Assembly (NCBI RefSeq): GCF_001189535.1
Contig: NZ_CP012070.1
Location: 2,356,001-2,420,000 of the forward strand
Reading direction: 5' to 3'
DNA from: Arsenicicoccus sp. oral taxon 190
Lineage (GTDB): Bacteria; Actinomycetota; Actinomycetes; Actinomycetales; Dermatophilaceae
Length of the DNA stretch: 64,000 nucleotides
Translations under genes and position numbers: made by a program
Notes under the pieces: generated by a model
The model's database searches: none
What the model saw: only the letters and a program-made list of their open reading frames with translations
What the model was told of the DNA's origin: nothing
Shown: positions 40,504 through 49,230 of the stretch, in pieces
Layout: every line of letters begins with the position of its first letter
Position numbering within the stretch: the stretch's first letter is position 1

Positions 40504-42228
40504 ATGAAGACTCGCAAGATCTACGGCGCACTGGCCGTCGCGCTCACCGCCACGATCGCTGTCGGGGGCTGCTCCGCGAGCAAGACGACGAGCTCCTCGT
40601 CCACGGTCGAGAAGCAGGACTCCTCGGAGGCGTCCAAGCTCGTCAACGTCAACAAGCAGGACCGTGGCAACCTGGATCAAGGTGGCACGCTGACCCTCTC
40701 GATCGCGCAGATGCCGGTCAACTGGAACACCAAGAACGGCGACGGCAACCTCAGCGAGATCAGCTCGATGCTGCAGGCGACCGACCCGATGCTCTTCAAC
40801 TACGCGCCCGACGGCACGGTCAGCAACAACCCTGACTTCCTGGAGAAGATGCCCGAGGTCAAGGAGGACGGTGGGAAGGAGACCGTCACCTACACCCTCA
40901 ACCCCAAGGCGACCTGGAACGACGGCTCCAAGATCGACGCCAGCGCCTTCGAGGCCACGTGGAAGTCCCAGCGCGCGCCGATGGACAAGGAGGGCTACAA
41001 CAACATCACCAACGCGGGCTACGAGGACATCGAGAAGGTCGTCAAGGGCTCGGGCGACAACCAGGTGGTCGTCACCTTCAAGAAGCGCTTCTACCCGGTC
41101 GCCGAGGTCTTCAAGTCGCTCGTGCACCCCAAGGTCGGCAACGACCCGAAGGTCTTCAACGAGGGTTTCACCAACGACCAGGTGCACAACGAGTGGCGTG
41201 CCAACGCCTTCGTCATCGACAAGGTGGACGCGACCAACAAGACGGTCACCCTGGTGCCCAACCCGAAGTGGTGGGGCGAGAAGCCGATGCTCGACAAGAT
41301 CATCTATCGCCAGATGGAGGACTCGGCCGAGATCCCGGCCTTCAAGAACAACGAGCTCGACGCGGTGGGGGTCGCCAACAAGTCGCGCTACCAGCAGATC
41401 CAGGGCGCGAACGGGCTCGACATCCGCCGCGGCCAGCGGCTGGCGGACGTCGTGTACAACTTCAACTCCAAGTCGCAGGGCCTGGCTGACGTCAACGTCC
41501 GCAAGGCGCTGTGGCAGGCCTTCGACCGGACCGAGTGGAAGAAGATCCGGTACGACGGGCTCAACTGGAGCGAGAAGGACCTCGGCTCCAACATGTACTT
41601 CGCCTTCCAGCCGGAGTACCAGGACAACTTCCCGGTCAAGGCGTCGCCGGCCGAGGCCCAGAAGACCCTGGAGGGCGCCGGCTACACCAAGGGCGCCGAC
41701 GGATTCTTCGCCAAGGGTGGCCAGAAGCTGTCGGTGAAGTACACGTCCTTCGGCGACGACCCGGTCACGACGGCGCTCGGGCAGCTGGCCAAGAAGCAGG
41801 GCAAGGACGCGGGCATCGACGTGCAGCTCGACATCCGGCCCTCGGCCGCGTTCTCCGAGGCCATGCAGAAGAAGGACTTCGGCATCGTGCTCATGGCCTA
41901 CACCCCCGACAGCAACACGCCCGTCACCTCGGTGTGCCAGCTCATGTGCTCGACCAACCCCAACAACCTGTCCTTCGCGGGCACCAAGGAGCTGGACGAG
42001 CGGATCGCCAAGCTGGGCGAGATCACGGACGGGAAGGCGCAGGCCAAGGAGATCAACGCGATCGAGAAGGAGTGGTTCACCGCCACCTACGGCACTCTGC
42101 CGGTGGCCAGCGGCCCGGTCATCACGGCCTACCGCAAGGGCATCTCCAACATCGGCCCCCAGCTCTTCCAGAGCCTCAACATGCACTGGGAGAACGTCGG
42201 CTGGCAGAAGGGCACGAAGAAGGGCTGA
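40504..42228 (+). CDS. Oligopeptide ABC transporter substrate-binding lipoprotein, operon 2
   Basis: This 574-residue protein starts at ATG 40504 after AAAGGAAA. The signal peptide MKTRKIYGALAVALTATIAV ends with GGC, Cys23 being the lipid-modified residue. An SBP family 5 domain follows (ETVTYTLNPKATWNDGSKID; VNVRKALWQAFDRTEWKKIR; TPDSNTPVTSVCQLMCSTNP). It is the last gene of operon 2, unlike operon 1 where the binding protein comes first. The two binding proteins look only distantly alike, so they probably bind different solutes. Confidence 0.92.
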   Translation: MKTRKIYGALAVALTATIAVGGCSASKTTSSSSTVEKQDSSEASKLVNVNKQDRGNLDQGGTLTLSIAQMPVNWNTKNGDGNLSEISSMLQATDPMLFNYAPDGTVSNNPDFLEKMPEVKEDGGKETVTYTLNPKATWNDGSKIDASAFEATWKSQRAPMDKEGYNNITNAGYEDIEKVVKGSGDNQVVVTFKKRFYPVAEVFKSLVHPKVGNDPKVFNEGFTNDQVHNEWRANAFVIDKVDATNKTVTLVPNPKWWGEKPMLDKIIYRQMEDSAEIPAFKNNELDAVGVANKSRYQQIQGANGLDIRRGQRLADVVYNFNSKSQGLADVNVRKALWQAFDRTEWKKIRYDGLNWSEKDLGSNMYFAFQPEYQDNFPVKASPAEAQKTLEGAGYTKGADGFFAKGGQKLSVKYTSFGDDPVTTALGQLAKKQGKDAGIDVQLDIRPSAAFSEAMQKKDFGIVLMAYTPDSNTPVTSVCQLMCSTNPNNLSFAGTKELDERIAKLGEITDGKAQAKEINAIEKEWFTATYGTLPVASGPVITAYRKGISNIGPQLFQSLNMHWENVGWQKGTKKG

Positions 42229-42637
42229 CAGCGAGGCCCGCCGCCCTCTCGCAGGTCACGAGACCAGCGTCGACCGGGCCTGCTGCGCCGCCTGTCCCGA
42301 GTCCCCCGCCACGTTCCCGTGGCGGGGGCCTCGGCGCGCTCGGGGCGCCGTGCACGGACGCGGTAGGGTGGGGAGCCGACGTCCCGACCAGCGGAGGTGA
42401 GACCGGTGGCCCCCGGCAGCACGAGCGGTCCGCAGCCGCTGCGGCACGCCCTCACGCCCGTCGCCCGAGTGCGCTGGACCGGGCGCGTGGCGGGCCGAGC
42501 CCGAGCTATCTAGGGGCCGACGCCCCCGCTCCCGGCTGCCCGCGACCAGGGTGGCCCCTCCCTCGTCATACGACCTCCCGGGCACGTGCGCGGCACCCAT
42601 GTCGGCGCCTGCCCCCTGGTGAAAAGGACTGACACTC
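42229..42637 (+). other. 409-bp interval upstream of alaS
   Basis: It holds the operon 2 terminator (42303-42328) and presumably the alaS promoter. TAGGGT (42364-42369) and TATCTA (42507-42512) are possible -10 boxes without convincing -35 partners. An AGGGTGG sequence near 42549 recalls a T-box, but the specifier-distal base does not fit tRNA-Ala. No gene is seen. Confidence 0.5.
42303..42328 (+). terminator. Terminator of peptide transporter operon 2
   Basis: CCCCCGCCACG (42303-42313), a TTCC loop and CGTGGCGGGGG (42318-42328) form a perfect 11-bp GC-rich stem about 75 bases after the binding-protein stop. No U-tract follows, as is common in actinobacteria. Confidence 0.65.
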
Positions 42638-45340
42638 ATGGAAACCGCGGAGATCCGCCGCCGCTGGCTCGCGTTCTTCGAGAGCAGGGGACACACCGTC
42701 GTCCCCAGCGCCCCGCTGCTCTACGACGACCCCAACCTGCTCTTCGTCAACGCCGGCATGGTCCCCTTCAAGCCCTACTTCCTGGGCCAGGAGACCGCCC
42801 CCTACAAGCGCGCCACCAGCGTGCAGAAGTGCGTGCGCACCGGTGACATCGAGGAGGTCGGCAAGACCACCCGTCACGGCACGTTCTTCCAGATGAACGG
42901 CAACTTCTCGTTCGGGGACTACTTCAAGAAGAAGGCCATCAAGTACGCCTGGGAGTTCGTCACCGGGCGCCAGGAGGACGGCTTCCTCGGCTTCGACCCG
43001 GACAAGGTGTGGGTCACGGTGCTCGGGCCCGGCTTCCACCCGGACTACCCCGAGGGCGACAAGGAGGCCTACGACCACTGGATCTCCGTCGGCGTGCCGG
43101 CCGAGCGCATCCAGGGCCGCAGCCTCAAGGACAACTACTGGCACATGGGCGTCGAGGGCCCGGGCGGCCCCTGCTCGGAGATCTACATCGACCGCGGCCC
43201 GGAGTTCGGCGCCGACGGCGGCCCCGAGGCCGACGAGGACCGCTTCCTGGAGATCTGGAACCTCGTCTTCCAGACCGAGGAGATCACCGACGTCAAGGCC
43301 AAGGACGACTTCCGCGTCGTCGGCCCGCTGCCGGCCAAGAACATCGACACCGGCATGGGTCTGGAGCGCGTGGCCTTCCTGCTGCAGGGCGTCGACAACC
43401 TCTACGAGATCGACGAGGTCTATCCCGTCATCGAGCGGGCCGAGGCGATCTCGGGCCGCACGTATGGCGCCGACGCCGGCGACGACGTGCGCTTCCGCGT
43501 CGTGGCCGACCACGTCCGCTCCTCGCTGATGCTCATCGGCGACGGCGTCACCCCCGGCAACGAGGGCCGTGGCTACGTCCTGCGCCGGCTGCTGCGCCGC
43601 GCGGTGCGCTCGATGCGCCTGCTCGGCGTGACCACGCCCGCCCTGCCGGAGCTGCTGCCGGTGTCGATGGAGCAGATGAGCAAGTCCTATCCCGAGCTGA
43701 AGCGCGACTTCTCGCGCATCAGCCAGATCGCGTACGCCGAGGAGGAGGCCTTCCGCCGCACCCTCACCAGCGGCACCACGATCCTGGACTCCGCCGTCTC
43801 CCAGGCGAAGTCGTCGGGTGCGCGGGTGCTGGGCGGCGACAAGGCCTTCCAGCTGCACGACACCTACGGCTTCCCGATCGACCTGACCCTGGAGATGGCG
43901 GCCGAGCAGGGCCTGTCCGTCGACGAGGAGGGCTTCCGCCGCCTCATGGGCGAGCAGCGGGCGCGGGCGAAGGCCGACGCGAAGGCCAAGAAGCAGGGCC
44001 ACGGCGACGCGCACGCCTACCGCGAGGTCGCCGACTCCATCGGCCACGCCGTGGAGTTCACGGGCTACGACGAGGTCCGCTCCGAGGCGCGCGTCTCCGG
44101 CCTGATCATCGACGGGGAGGTGGCGCCCGCCGCCGCGGCCGGTCAGGACGTCGAGCTGGTGCTGGACCGCACCCCGTTCTACGCCGAGGGCGGCGGCCAG
44201 CTCGCCGACGGCGGGCGGATCGAGCTCGACAACGGCGCCGTCATCGAGGTCCGCGACGTCCAGTCGCCGATCCGCGGGCTGATCGTGCACAAGGCCACCG
44301 TCGTGTCCGGGGAGGTCGCGCCCGGCCTGGCCGCGCACGCGCTCGTGGACCTGCAGCGTCGCCGCGCGATCAGTCGCGCCCACACGGCAACCCACATGGT
44401 GCACAAGGCGATCCGCGAGGCGCTCGGTGACACCGCCACCCAGGCGGGGTCCGAGAACGCCCCCGGCCGTTTCCGGTTCGACTTCAACGCGACGTCGGCC
44501 GTGCCGGTCTCCGTCCTCGGGGAGGTCGAGTCCAAGGTCAACACCATGCTGCTCGAGGACCTCGAGGTCCGCGCGGACGTGATGACCCAGGAGGAGGCGG
44601 TCGCCTCCGGCGCGATGGCGCTCTTCGGCGAGAAGTACGGCAACGAGGTCCGCGTCATCTCCGTCGGCGAGTGGGCCCGCGAGCTCTGCGGCGGCACCCA
44701 CGCCCAGCGCTCCGGCCAGCTCGGCGTCGTCAAGCTGCTGGGCGAGGCCTCCATCGGCTCCGGCGTGCGCCGCGTCGAGGCGCTCGTCGGCTCGGACGCC
44801 TACGACTTCCTCGCCCGCGAGGCCGCGATCGTCGGTCAGCTCACCGGTGACCTCAAGGTCCGCAGCGAGGAGCTCCCGGAGCGCGTCTCCTCGATCCTCG
44901 GCAAGCTCAAGGACGCCGAGCGGGAGATCCAGCAGCTGCGCCAGCAGCAGGCGCTGGCCAAGGCCGGGCAGCTCGCCTCCCAGGCCAAGGACGTGTATGG
45001 CGTCAGCTTCATCGGTCACCACGCGGACGGGCTGGGGGCCGACGACCTGCGCGCCCTCGTGCTCGACCTGCGGGGCCGCCTCGGTGCGGACCGGCCCGGC
45101 GTCGTCGCGGCGGCCACCGAGGCCAAGGGCCGGCCGGTGGTCATCGTCGCCACCAACGAGCGCGCCCGCGAGTGGGGCATCAAGGCCGGCGACCTGGTCC
45201 GCGTGGCCGCCCAGACCCTCGGCGGCGGGGGCGGCGGCAAGGACGACCTCGCCCAGGGAGGCGGCCAGGACGCGGGCAAGATCGACGAGGCCCTCACCCA
45301 GGTGGAGTGGACCGTCGGCGCCCGGGCCACCCAGCGCTGA
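42638..45340 (+). CDS. alaS: Alanyl-tRNA synthetase
   Basis: This 900-residue enzyme starts at ATG 42638 after AAAAGGA. The class II aminoacylation domain is at the N-terminus (TAEIRRRWLAFFESRGHTVV; LFVNAGMVPFKPYFLGQETA). The editing domain has RAHTATHMVHKAIRE and ELCGGTHAQRSGQLG, holding the zinc-binding His/Cys residues. A C-terminal C-Ala domain with a coiled coil (DAEREIQQLRQQQALAKAGQ) completes it. The length is normal. In relatives rpsD and two DUF genes usually sit upstream; here a transporter operon does. Confidence 0.97.
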   Translation: METAEIRRRWLAFFESRGHTVVPSAPLLYDDPNLLFVNAGMVPFKPYFLGQETAPYKRATSVQKCVRTGDIEEVGKTTRHGTFFQMNGNFSFGDYFKKKAIKYAWEFVTGRQEDGFLGFDPDKVWVTVLGPGFHPDYPEGDKEAYDHWISVGVPAERIQGRSLKDNYWHMGVEGPGGPCSEIYIDRGPEFGADGGPEADEDRFLEIWNLVFQTEEITDVKAKDDFRVVGPLPAKNIDTGMGLERVAFLLQGVDNLYEIDEVYPVIERAEAISGRTYGADAGDDVRFRVVADHVRSSLMLIGDGVTPGNEGRGYVLRRLLRRAVRSMRLLGVTTPALPELLPVSMEQMSKSYPELKRDFSRISQIAYAEEEAFRRTLTSGTTILDSAVSQAKSSGARVLGGDKAFQLHDTYGFPIDLTLEMAAEQGLSVDEEGFRRLMGEQRARAKADAKAKKQGHGDAHAYREVADSIGHAVEFTGYDEVRSEARVSGLIIDGEVAPAAAAGQDVELVLDRTPFYAEGGGQLADGGRIELDNGAVIEVRDVQSPIRGLIVHKATVVSGEVAPGLAAHALVDLQRRRAISRAHTATHMVHKAIREALGDTATQAGSENAPGRFRFDFNATSAVPVSVLGEVESKVNTMLLEDLEVRADVMTQEEAVASGAMALFGEKYGNEVRVISVGEWARELCGGTHAQRSGQLGVVKLLGEASIGSGVRRVEALVGSDAYDFLAREAAIVGQLTGDLKVRSEELPERVSSILGKLKDAEREIQQLRQQQALAKAGQLASQAKDVYGVSFIGHHADGLGADDLRALVLDLRGRLGADRPGVVAAATEAKGRPVVIVATNERAREWGIKAGDLVRVAAQTLGGGGGGKDDLAQGGGQDAGKIDEALTQVEWTVGARATQR

Positions 45341-45350
45341 GCCGACGCCG

Positions 45351-46037
45351 GTGGACCAGCACGAGCCGCCCGTGGGCCGGGACGACGAGACCGTCGCCCC
45401 GGCCCACGGTGGTGCGGCCCACGGTGGTGCGGCTCGCGGCATACGGCTGGGTGTGGACGTGGGCACCGTGCGCGTGGGCGTGGCCCGCAGCGACCCGGAC
45501 GGGCTGATCGCCACGCCCGAGGCCACCGTGGCCCACGTGCCCGGCCGTCACGACGACGTCGCCGCCGTCGCGCGGCTCGCCGCCGAGCTCGAGGCGTCCG
45601 TCGTCTACGTCGGGCTGCCACGCACCCTCGCGGGCCTGGAGGGCGAGTCGGCGCGTCGGGCGCGCGAGTTCGCCCTGGCTCTCCTAGGCTCGGTGCGTTC
45701 CGGCCAGGGCCGTCGACCCGAGGTCCGCCTCGTCGACGAACGGCTCACGACCGTGGACGCCGCACGACAGCTCCGCGACAGCGGGCGCCGGGCCAAGGCC
45801 CAGCGTCAGGTCATCGACCAGGCCGCCGCGGTGCTGATCCTCCAGGTGGCGCTCGACCACGAACGCGCCACCGGGAGGCCAGCCGGCACGTCGCCCGACG
45901 CGCCCGGTGACCAGACGGGACAGGCCGGCGCCGGCGAGGCCCCCAGGCGCCGCAAGCCGCGGCACCGGGGCCGCACCAGCCCGGCCGGCCAGCCCGCCGC
46001 ACCGGCGGCCCCCGACCAGAAGGACAGCAGCCCGTGA
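45351..46037 (+). CDS. ruvX: Holliday junction resolvase-like RuvX (YqgF)
   Basis: This 228-residue protein starts at GTG 45351, ten bases after alaS. RLGVDVGTVRVGVARSDPDG (first catalytic Asp), VYVGLPRTLAGLEGES and VRLVDERLTTVDAARQL are the RNase H-like YqgF motifs, and VIDQAAAVLILQVALD holds the last Asp. YqgF acts in 16S rRNA 5' processing and possibly in recombination. The N-terminus has a small AHGGAAHGGAA duplication. A Pro/Arg-rich tail of about 60 residues is extra. It overlaps mltG by four bases. Confidence 0.92.
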   Translation: MDQHEPPVGRDDETVAPAHGGAAHGGAARGIRLGVDVGTVRVGVARSDPDGLIATPEATVAHVPGRHDDVAAVARLAAELEASVVYVGLPRTLAGLEGESARRAREFALALLGSVRSGQGRRPEVRLVDERLTTVDAARQLRDSGRRAKAQRQVIDQAAAVLILQVALDHERATGRPAGTSPDAPGDQTGQAGAGEAPRRRKPRHRGRTSPAGQPAAPAAPDQKDSSP

Positions 46038-47179
46038 GCGACCAGCACCTGAGCGACTCGATCTTTGGGGGACAGGGGGGCGACGACGCTCACCGGCGCC
46101 CGACGGGTGGGGGCGCCTCCCGCCCACCGCACCGGCGGCGCCGCGGACCGGTCTTCCTGCTCGTCGCCCTGCTTGTGCTGGCAGCCGCGCTGGCGGCGGC
46201 CGGGCTCGTCCTCAAGCCCATGGTCGAGAGCTTCCGCAGCGGCGCGGACTACACCGCCGCCGACGCCACCGGCAAGAAGGTCACCGTCACCGTCCAGGAG
46301 AAGGCCAACGGCACCGCCATCGGCGAGATGCTGCAGCAGGCCGGCGTCATCAAGTCCGTGAAGGCCTTCGTGGCCGCCGCCAAGGACGACCCGCGCTCGC
46401 AGGCCATCCAGCCCGGGGACTACGCCATCGCCCAGCACATCCCCGCCAAGGATGCCGTCGCCTACCTGGCCGACCCCAAGAACCGCGTCGTCAAGCGGGT
46501 CACGGTGCCCGAGGGCATGCGCGCCAGTGAGGTCTACGCTCTGCTGTCCAAGGCCTCGGGGCTCCCGGTCGCCGACTACCAGAAGGCCGCCAAGGACGCC
46601 GCCGCGCTCGGCCTGCCGGCCTCCGCCAAGGGCAACGTCGAGGGCTACCTCTTCCCCTCGTCCTACGAGTTCAAGGCAAAGAGCACCGCCACGCAGCAGC
46701 TCGCCACCATGGTCGCCAAGACCAAGGACGTGCTGACCCAGCTGGGCGTCTCCGACGACAAGGCCGAGCGCGCCATCATCGTGGCCAGCATCGTCGAGTC
46801 GGAGTCGCGCCTCGACGCCGACCGCGGCAAGGTCGCGCGGGTCCTGGAGAACCGCCTCGCCGCGCCGATGCGGCTGCAGCTCGACTCCACCGTCGCCTAC
46901 GCCACCGGCAAGCGCGTCATCACCACCACCGACGCCGAGCGCGCCCAGGTCAACGGCTACAACACCTACACCCGCGACGGGCTGCCCGTCGGACCGATCG
47001 GCAACCCCGGCGAGGCCTCGATCAAGGCCGCCGTCAACCCCACCCCCGGGCCCTGGCTCTACTTCGTCACCATCGACCCCGCGACCGGCGAGACGGTGTT
47101 CAGCGAGACCAAGGCCCAGCACGACCAGGCGGTGCTGCGATTCCAGGCATGGTGCCAGGCCCACAAGGGCCAGTGCTGA
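46034..47179 (+). CDS. mltG: Endolytic murein transglycosylase MltG
   Basis: This 381-residue protein starts at GTG 46034. A cytoplasmic Arg-rich stretch is followed by one membrane helix (VFLLVALLVLAAALAAAGLV, about 40-59). The extracytoplasmic part has a LysM-like subdomain and the YceG catalytic region with IIVASIVESESRLDADRGKV, where the second Glu of ESE-type motifs is catalytic in the family. MltG cuts nascent glycan strands and sets their length. It overlaps aroE by seven bases. Confidence 0.93.
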   Translation: MSDQHLSDSIFGGQGGDDAHRRPTGGGASRPPHRRRRGPVFLLVALLVLAAALAAAGLVLKPMVESFRSGADYTAADATGKKVTVTVQEKANGTAIGEMLQQAGVIKSVKAFVAAAKDDPRSQAIQPGDYAIAQHIPAKDAVAYLADPKNRVVKRVTVPEGMRASEVYALLSKASGLPVADYQKAAKDAAALGLPASAKGNVEGYLFPSSYEFKAKSTATQQLATMVAKTKDVLTQLGVSDDKAERAIIVASIVESESRLDADRGKVARVLENRLAAPMRLQLDSTVAYATGKRVITTTDAERAQVNGYNTYTRDGLPVGPIGNPGEASIKAAVNPTPGPWLYFVTIDPATGETVFSETKAQHDQAVLRFQAWCQAHKGQC

Positions 47180-47988
47180 GAGCGGCTGTCCTCGGCTCGC
47201 CGGTGGCGCACTCGCTGTCGCCGGCCATGCACCGCGCGGCCTACGCCCACCTCGGCCTGACCGACTGGCGCTACGACCGCCGCGAGTGCCGCGAGCCGGA
47301 GCTCGCACCGTTGCTGGCCTCCCTCGACGAGACCTGGCGGGGGCTGTCGCTCACGATGCCGCTCAAGGAGGAGGCCGCCCGGCTGGCCACCACCGTCGAC
47401 GCGGTGGCGCAGGAGGTCGGCGGCGCCAACACCCTCGTGCGACGCCCGGACGACGGGTGGGACGCCTACAACACCGACGTGCACGGCATCTCGCAGGCCC
47501 TGCGGGCGGCGGGCATCACGGACGTCGAGAGCGTGCTGCTGCTCGGCTCGGGGGCGACGGCACGGTCGGTGATCGCCGCCGTGGCCCAGATGGGGGCCAC
47601 GCTCGTGACCTTCGCGACGCGTTCGGGGACGCGCCCGGAGACGCTGGCCTACGCCCGCTCCCTGGGGCTGGTCGCTCCCGAGGCGGACCTGGACCAGGTC
47701 GCCGCCCGCGTGCCCCGGCACGACCTCCTCGTCAACACCCTGCCCGGCACGGCCGCGGACCCTGTCGCGGCGACGTTGGCCGACCTGCGGCCGCTTCCCG
47801 CACTCTTCGAGGTGGTCTACGAAGGGTGGCCGACCGCGCTCGCCCGTACCTTCGCCGCCGCGGGGTCCCCCGTGGCCTCCGGCCTCGACATGCTCGCGCA
47901 CCAGGCCGCCCGGCAGGTCGAGCTCATGACCGGCCGTAGCGTGCCCGCCGCGGTGCTGCTGGACGCCGCACGCAGCGCCCTCGGCTGA
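47173..47988 (+). CDS. aroE: Shikimate dehydrogenase
   Basis: This 271-residue enzyme starts at GTG 47173 inside the last codons of mltG. SPVAHSLSPAMHRAAYAHLG is the shikimate-binding start. SLTMPLKEEA carries the catalytic Lys and NTDVHG the Asp. LLLGSGATARSVIAAVA is the NADP-binding glycine loop. It reduces 3-dehydroshikimate to shikimate with NADPH. It heads the aromatic pathway genes aroC, aroK and aroB downstream. Confidence 0.92.
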   Translation: MLRAAVLGSPVAHSLSPAMHRAAYAHLGLTDWRYDRRECREPELAPLLASLDETWRGLSLTMPLKEEAARLATTVDAVAQEVGGANTLVRRPDDGWDAYNTDVHGISQALRAAGITDVESVLLLGSGATARSVIAAVAQMGATLVTFATRSGTRPETLAYARSLGLVAPEADLDQVAARVPRHDLLVNTLPGTAADPVAATLADLRPLPALFEVVYEGWPTALARTFAAAGSPVASGLDMLAHQAARQVELMTGRSVPAAVLLDAARSALG

Positions 47989-48006
47989 CGTGGCAGGATC
48001 GACGCC

Positions 48007-49230
48007 ATGCTGCGTTGGTTGACTGCCGGTGAGTCCCACGGCCCCGCCCTGGCGGCCACGATCGAGGGTCTCCCCGCGGGTGTCCGGGTGACGAGCGCCG
48101 ACATCGCGGACGCCCTGGCGCGCCGCCGGCTCGGTCACGGCCGCGGCGCCCGGCAGAAGTTCGAGCAGGACGTCGTCACGATCGTCGGCGGGCTGCGCCA
48201 CGGCGAGACCCTCGGCAGCCCCGTGGCCCTCACCATCGGCAACTCCGAGTGGCCCAAGTGGCAGACCGTCATGAGTCCGGACCCCGTGACCGAGCAGGAC
48301 TACGCGGCCAGCGACGACGTCAACGCGCCCAAGGAGATCGCCCGCAACAAGCCGCTCACCCGGCCCCGCCCCGGCCACGCCGACCTGGTCGGCATGCAGA
48401 AGTACGCCTTCGAGGACGCCCGGCCCGTGCTCGAGCGGGCCAGCGCCCGCGAGACGGCGGCCCGCGTGGCCCTCGGCGCGATCGCCGCCGCGCTGCTGGA
48501 GCAGGCCTACGGCATACGGCTCGTGTCCCACACCGTCGCGATCGGGCAGGCCGGGGTGGCCGACGACGCACCGGTCCCCGGCCCCGACGACGTCGCCGCG
48601 CTCGACGCCGACCCGGTCCGCGCCTTCGACCCGGCGGGGAGCGCCGCGATGGTCGCGGAGATCGACGCGGCCCACAAGGACGGCGACACCCTCGGCGGCG
48701 TCGTCGAGGTCGTCGCCGTCGGCCTGCCGCCCGGCCTCGGGTCGCACGTCCACTGGGACCGGCGCCTCGACGCGCGGCTCGCCGCAGCCCTGATGGGGAT
48801 CCAGGCGATCAAGGGGGTCGAGGTCGGCGACGGCTTCCGCACCGCCCGCCGCCGCGGCAGCGCCGCCCACGACGAGCTCGAGCGGGACGAGCAGGGACGG
48901 ATCGGGCGACGCACCAACCGCGCCGGTGGCACCGAGGGCGGCATGAGCAACGGCGACACGCTGCGCGTCCGGGCCGCGATGAAGCCGATCTCCACCGTCC
49001 CCCGGGCCCTCGACACCGTCGACGTGACCAACCCGGACGCGCAGGCCACGGCGATCCACCAGCGCTCCGACGTGTGCGCCGTGCCCGCCGCCGGGGTGGT
49101 CGCCGAGGCGATGGTGGCGCTGGTGCTGGCCGAGGCCTGCCTGGAGAAGTTCGGGGGCGACAGCGTCGCCGAGACCTCCCGCAACCTGCGCGGCTACCTC
49201 GACGCGATCCCGGACGCGATGCGCTCATGA
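48007..49230 (+). CDS. aroC: Chorismate synthase
   Basis: This 407-residue enzyme starts at ATG 48007. The family signatures are GESHGPALAATIEGLPAG (first signature), RPRPGHADLVGMQKYAFEDA with SARETAARVALGA (second), and RSDVCAVPAAGVVAEAMVAL (third). It converts EPSP to chorismate using reduced FMN. Its stop overlaps the aroK start by ATGA. All conserved His/Arg/Asp positions that I can check appear intact. Confidence 0.97.
   Translation: MLRWLTAGESHGPALAATIEGLPAGVRVTSADIADALARRRLGHGRGARQKFEQDVVTIVGGLRHGETLGSPVALTIGNSEWPKWQTVMSPDPVTEQDYAASDDVNAPKEIARNKPLTRPRPGHADLVGMQKYAFEDARPVLERASARETAARVALGAIAAALLEQAYGIRLVSHTVAIGQAGVADDAPVPGPDDVAALDADPVRAFDPAGSAAMVAEIDAAHKDGDTLGGVVEVVAVGLPPGLGSHVHWDRRLDARLAAALMGIQAIKGVEVGDGFRTARRRGSAAHDELERDEQGRIGRRTNRAGGTEGGMSNGDTLRVRAAMKPISTVPRALDTVDVTNPDAQATAIHQRSDVCAVPAAGVVAEAMVALVLAEACLEKFGGDSVAETSRNLRGYLDAIPDAMRS

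Noticed and set aside
42540..42575. T-box-like AGGGTGG followed by CTCGTC upstream of alaS
   Set aside because: A T-box for tRNA-Ala should show TGGT to pair with ACCA; here it is TGGC. No stem I with an alanine specifier loop was recognisable.
42566..45526. Minus-strand open frame of nearly 1000 codons
   Set aside because: It is the antisense of alaS, which is clearly the real gene.
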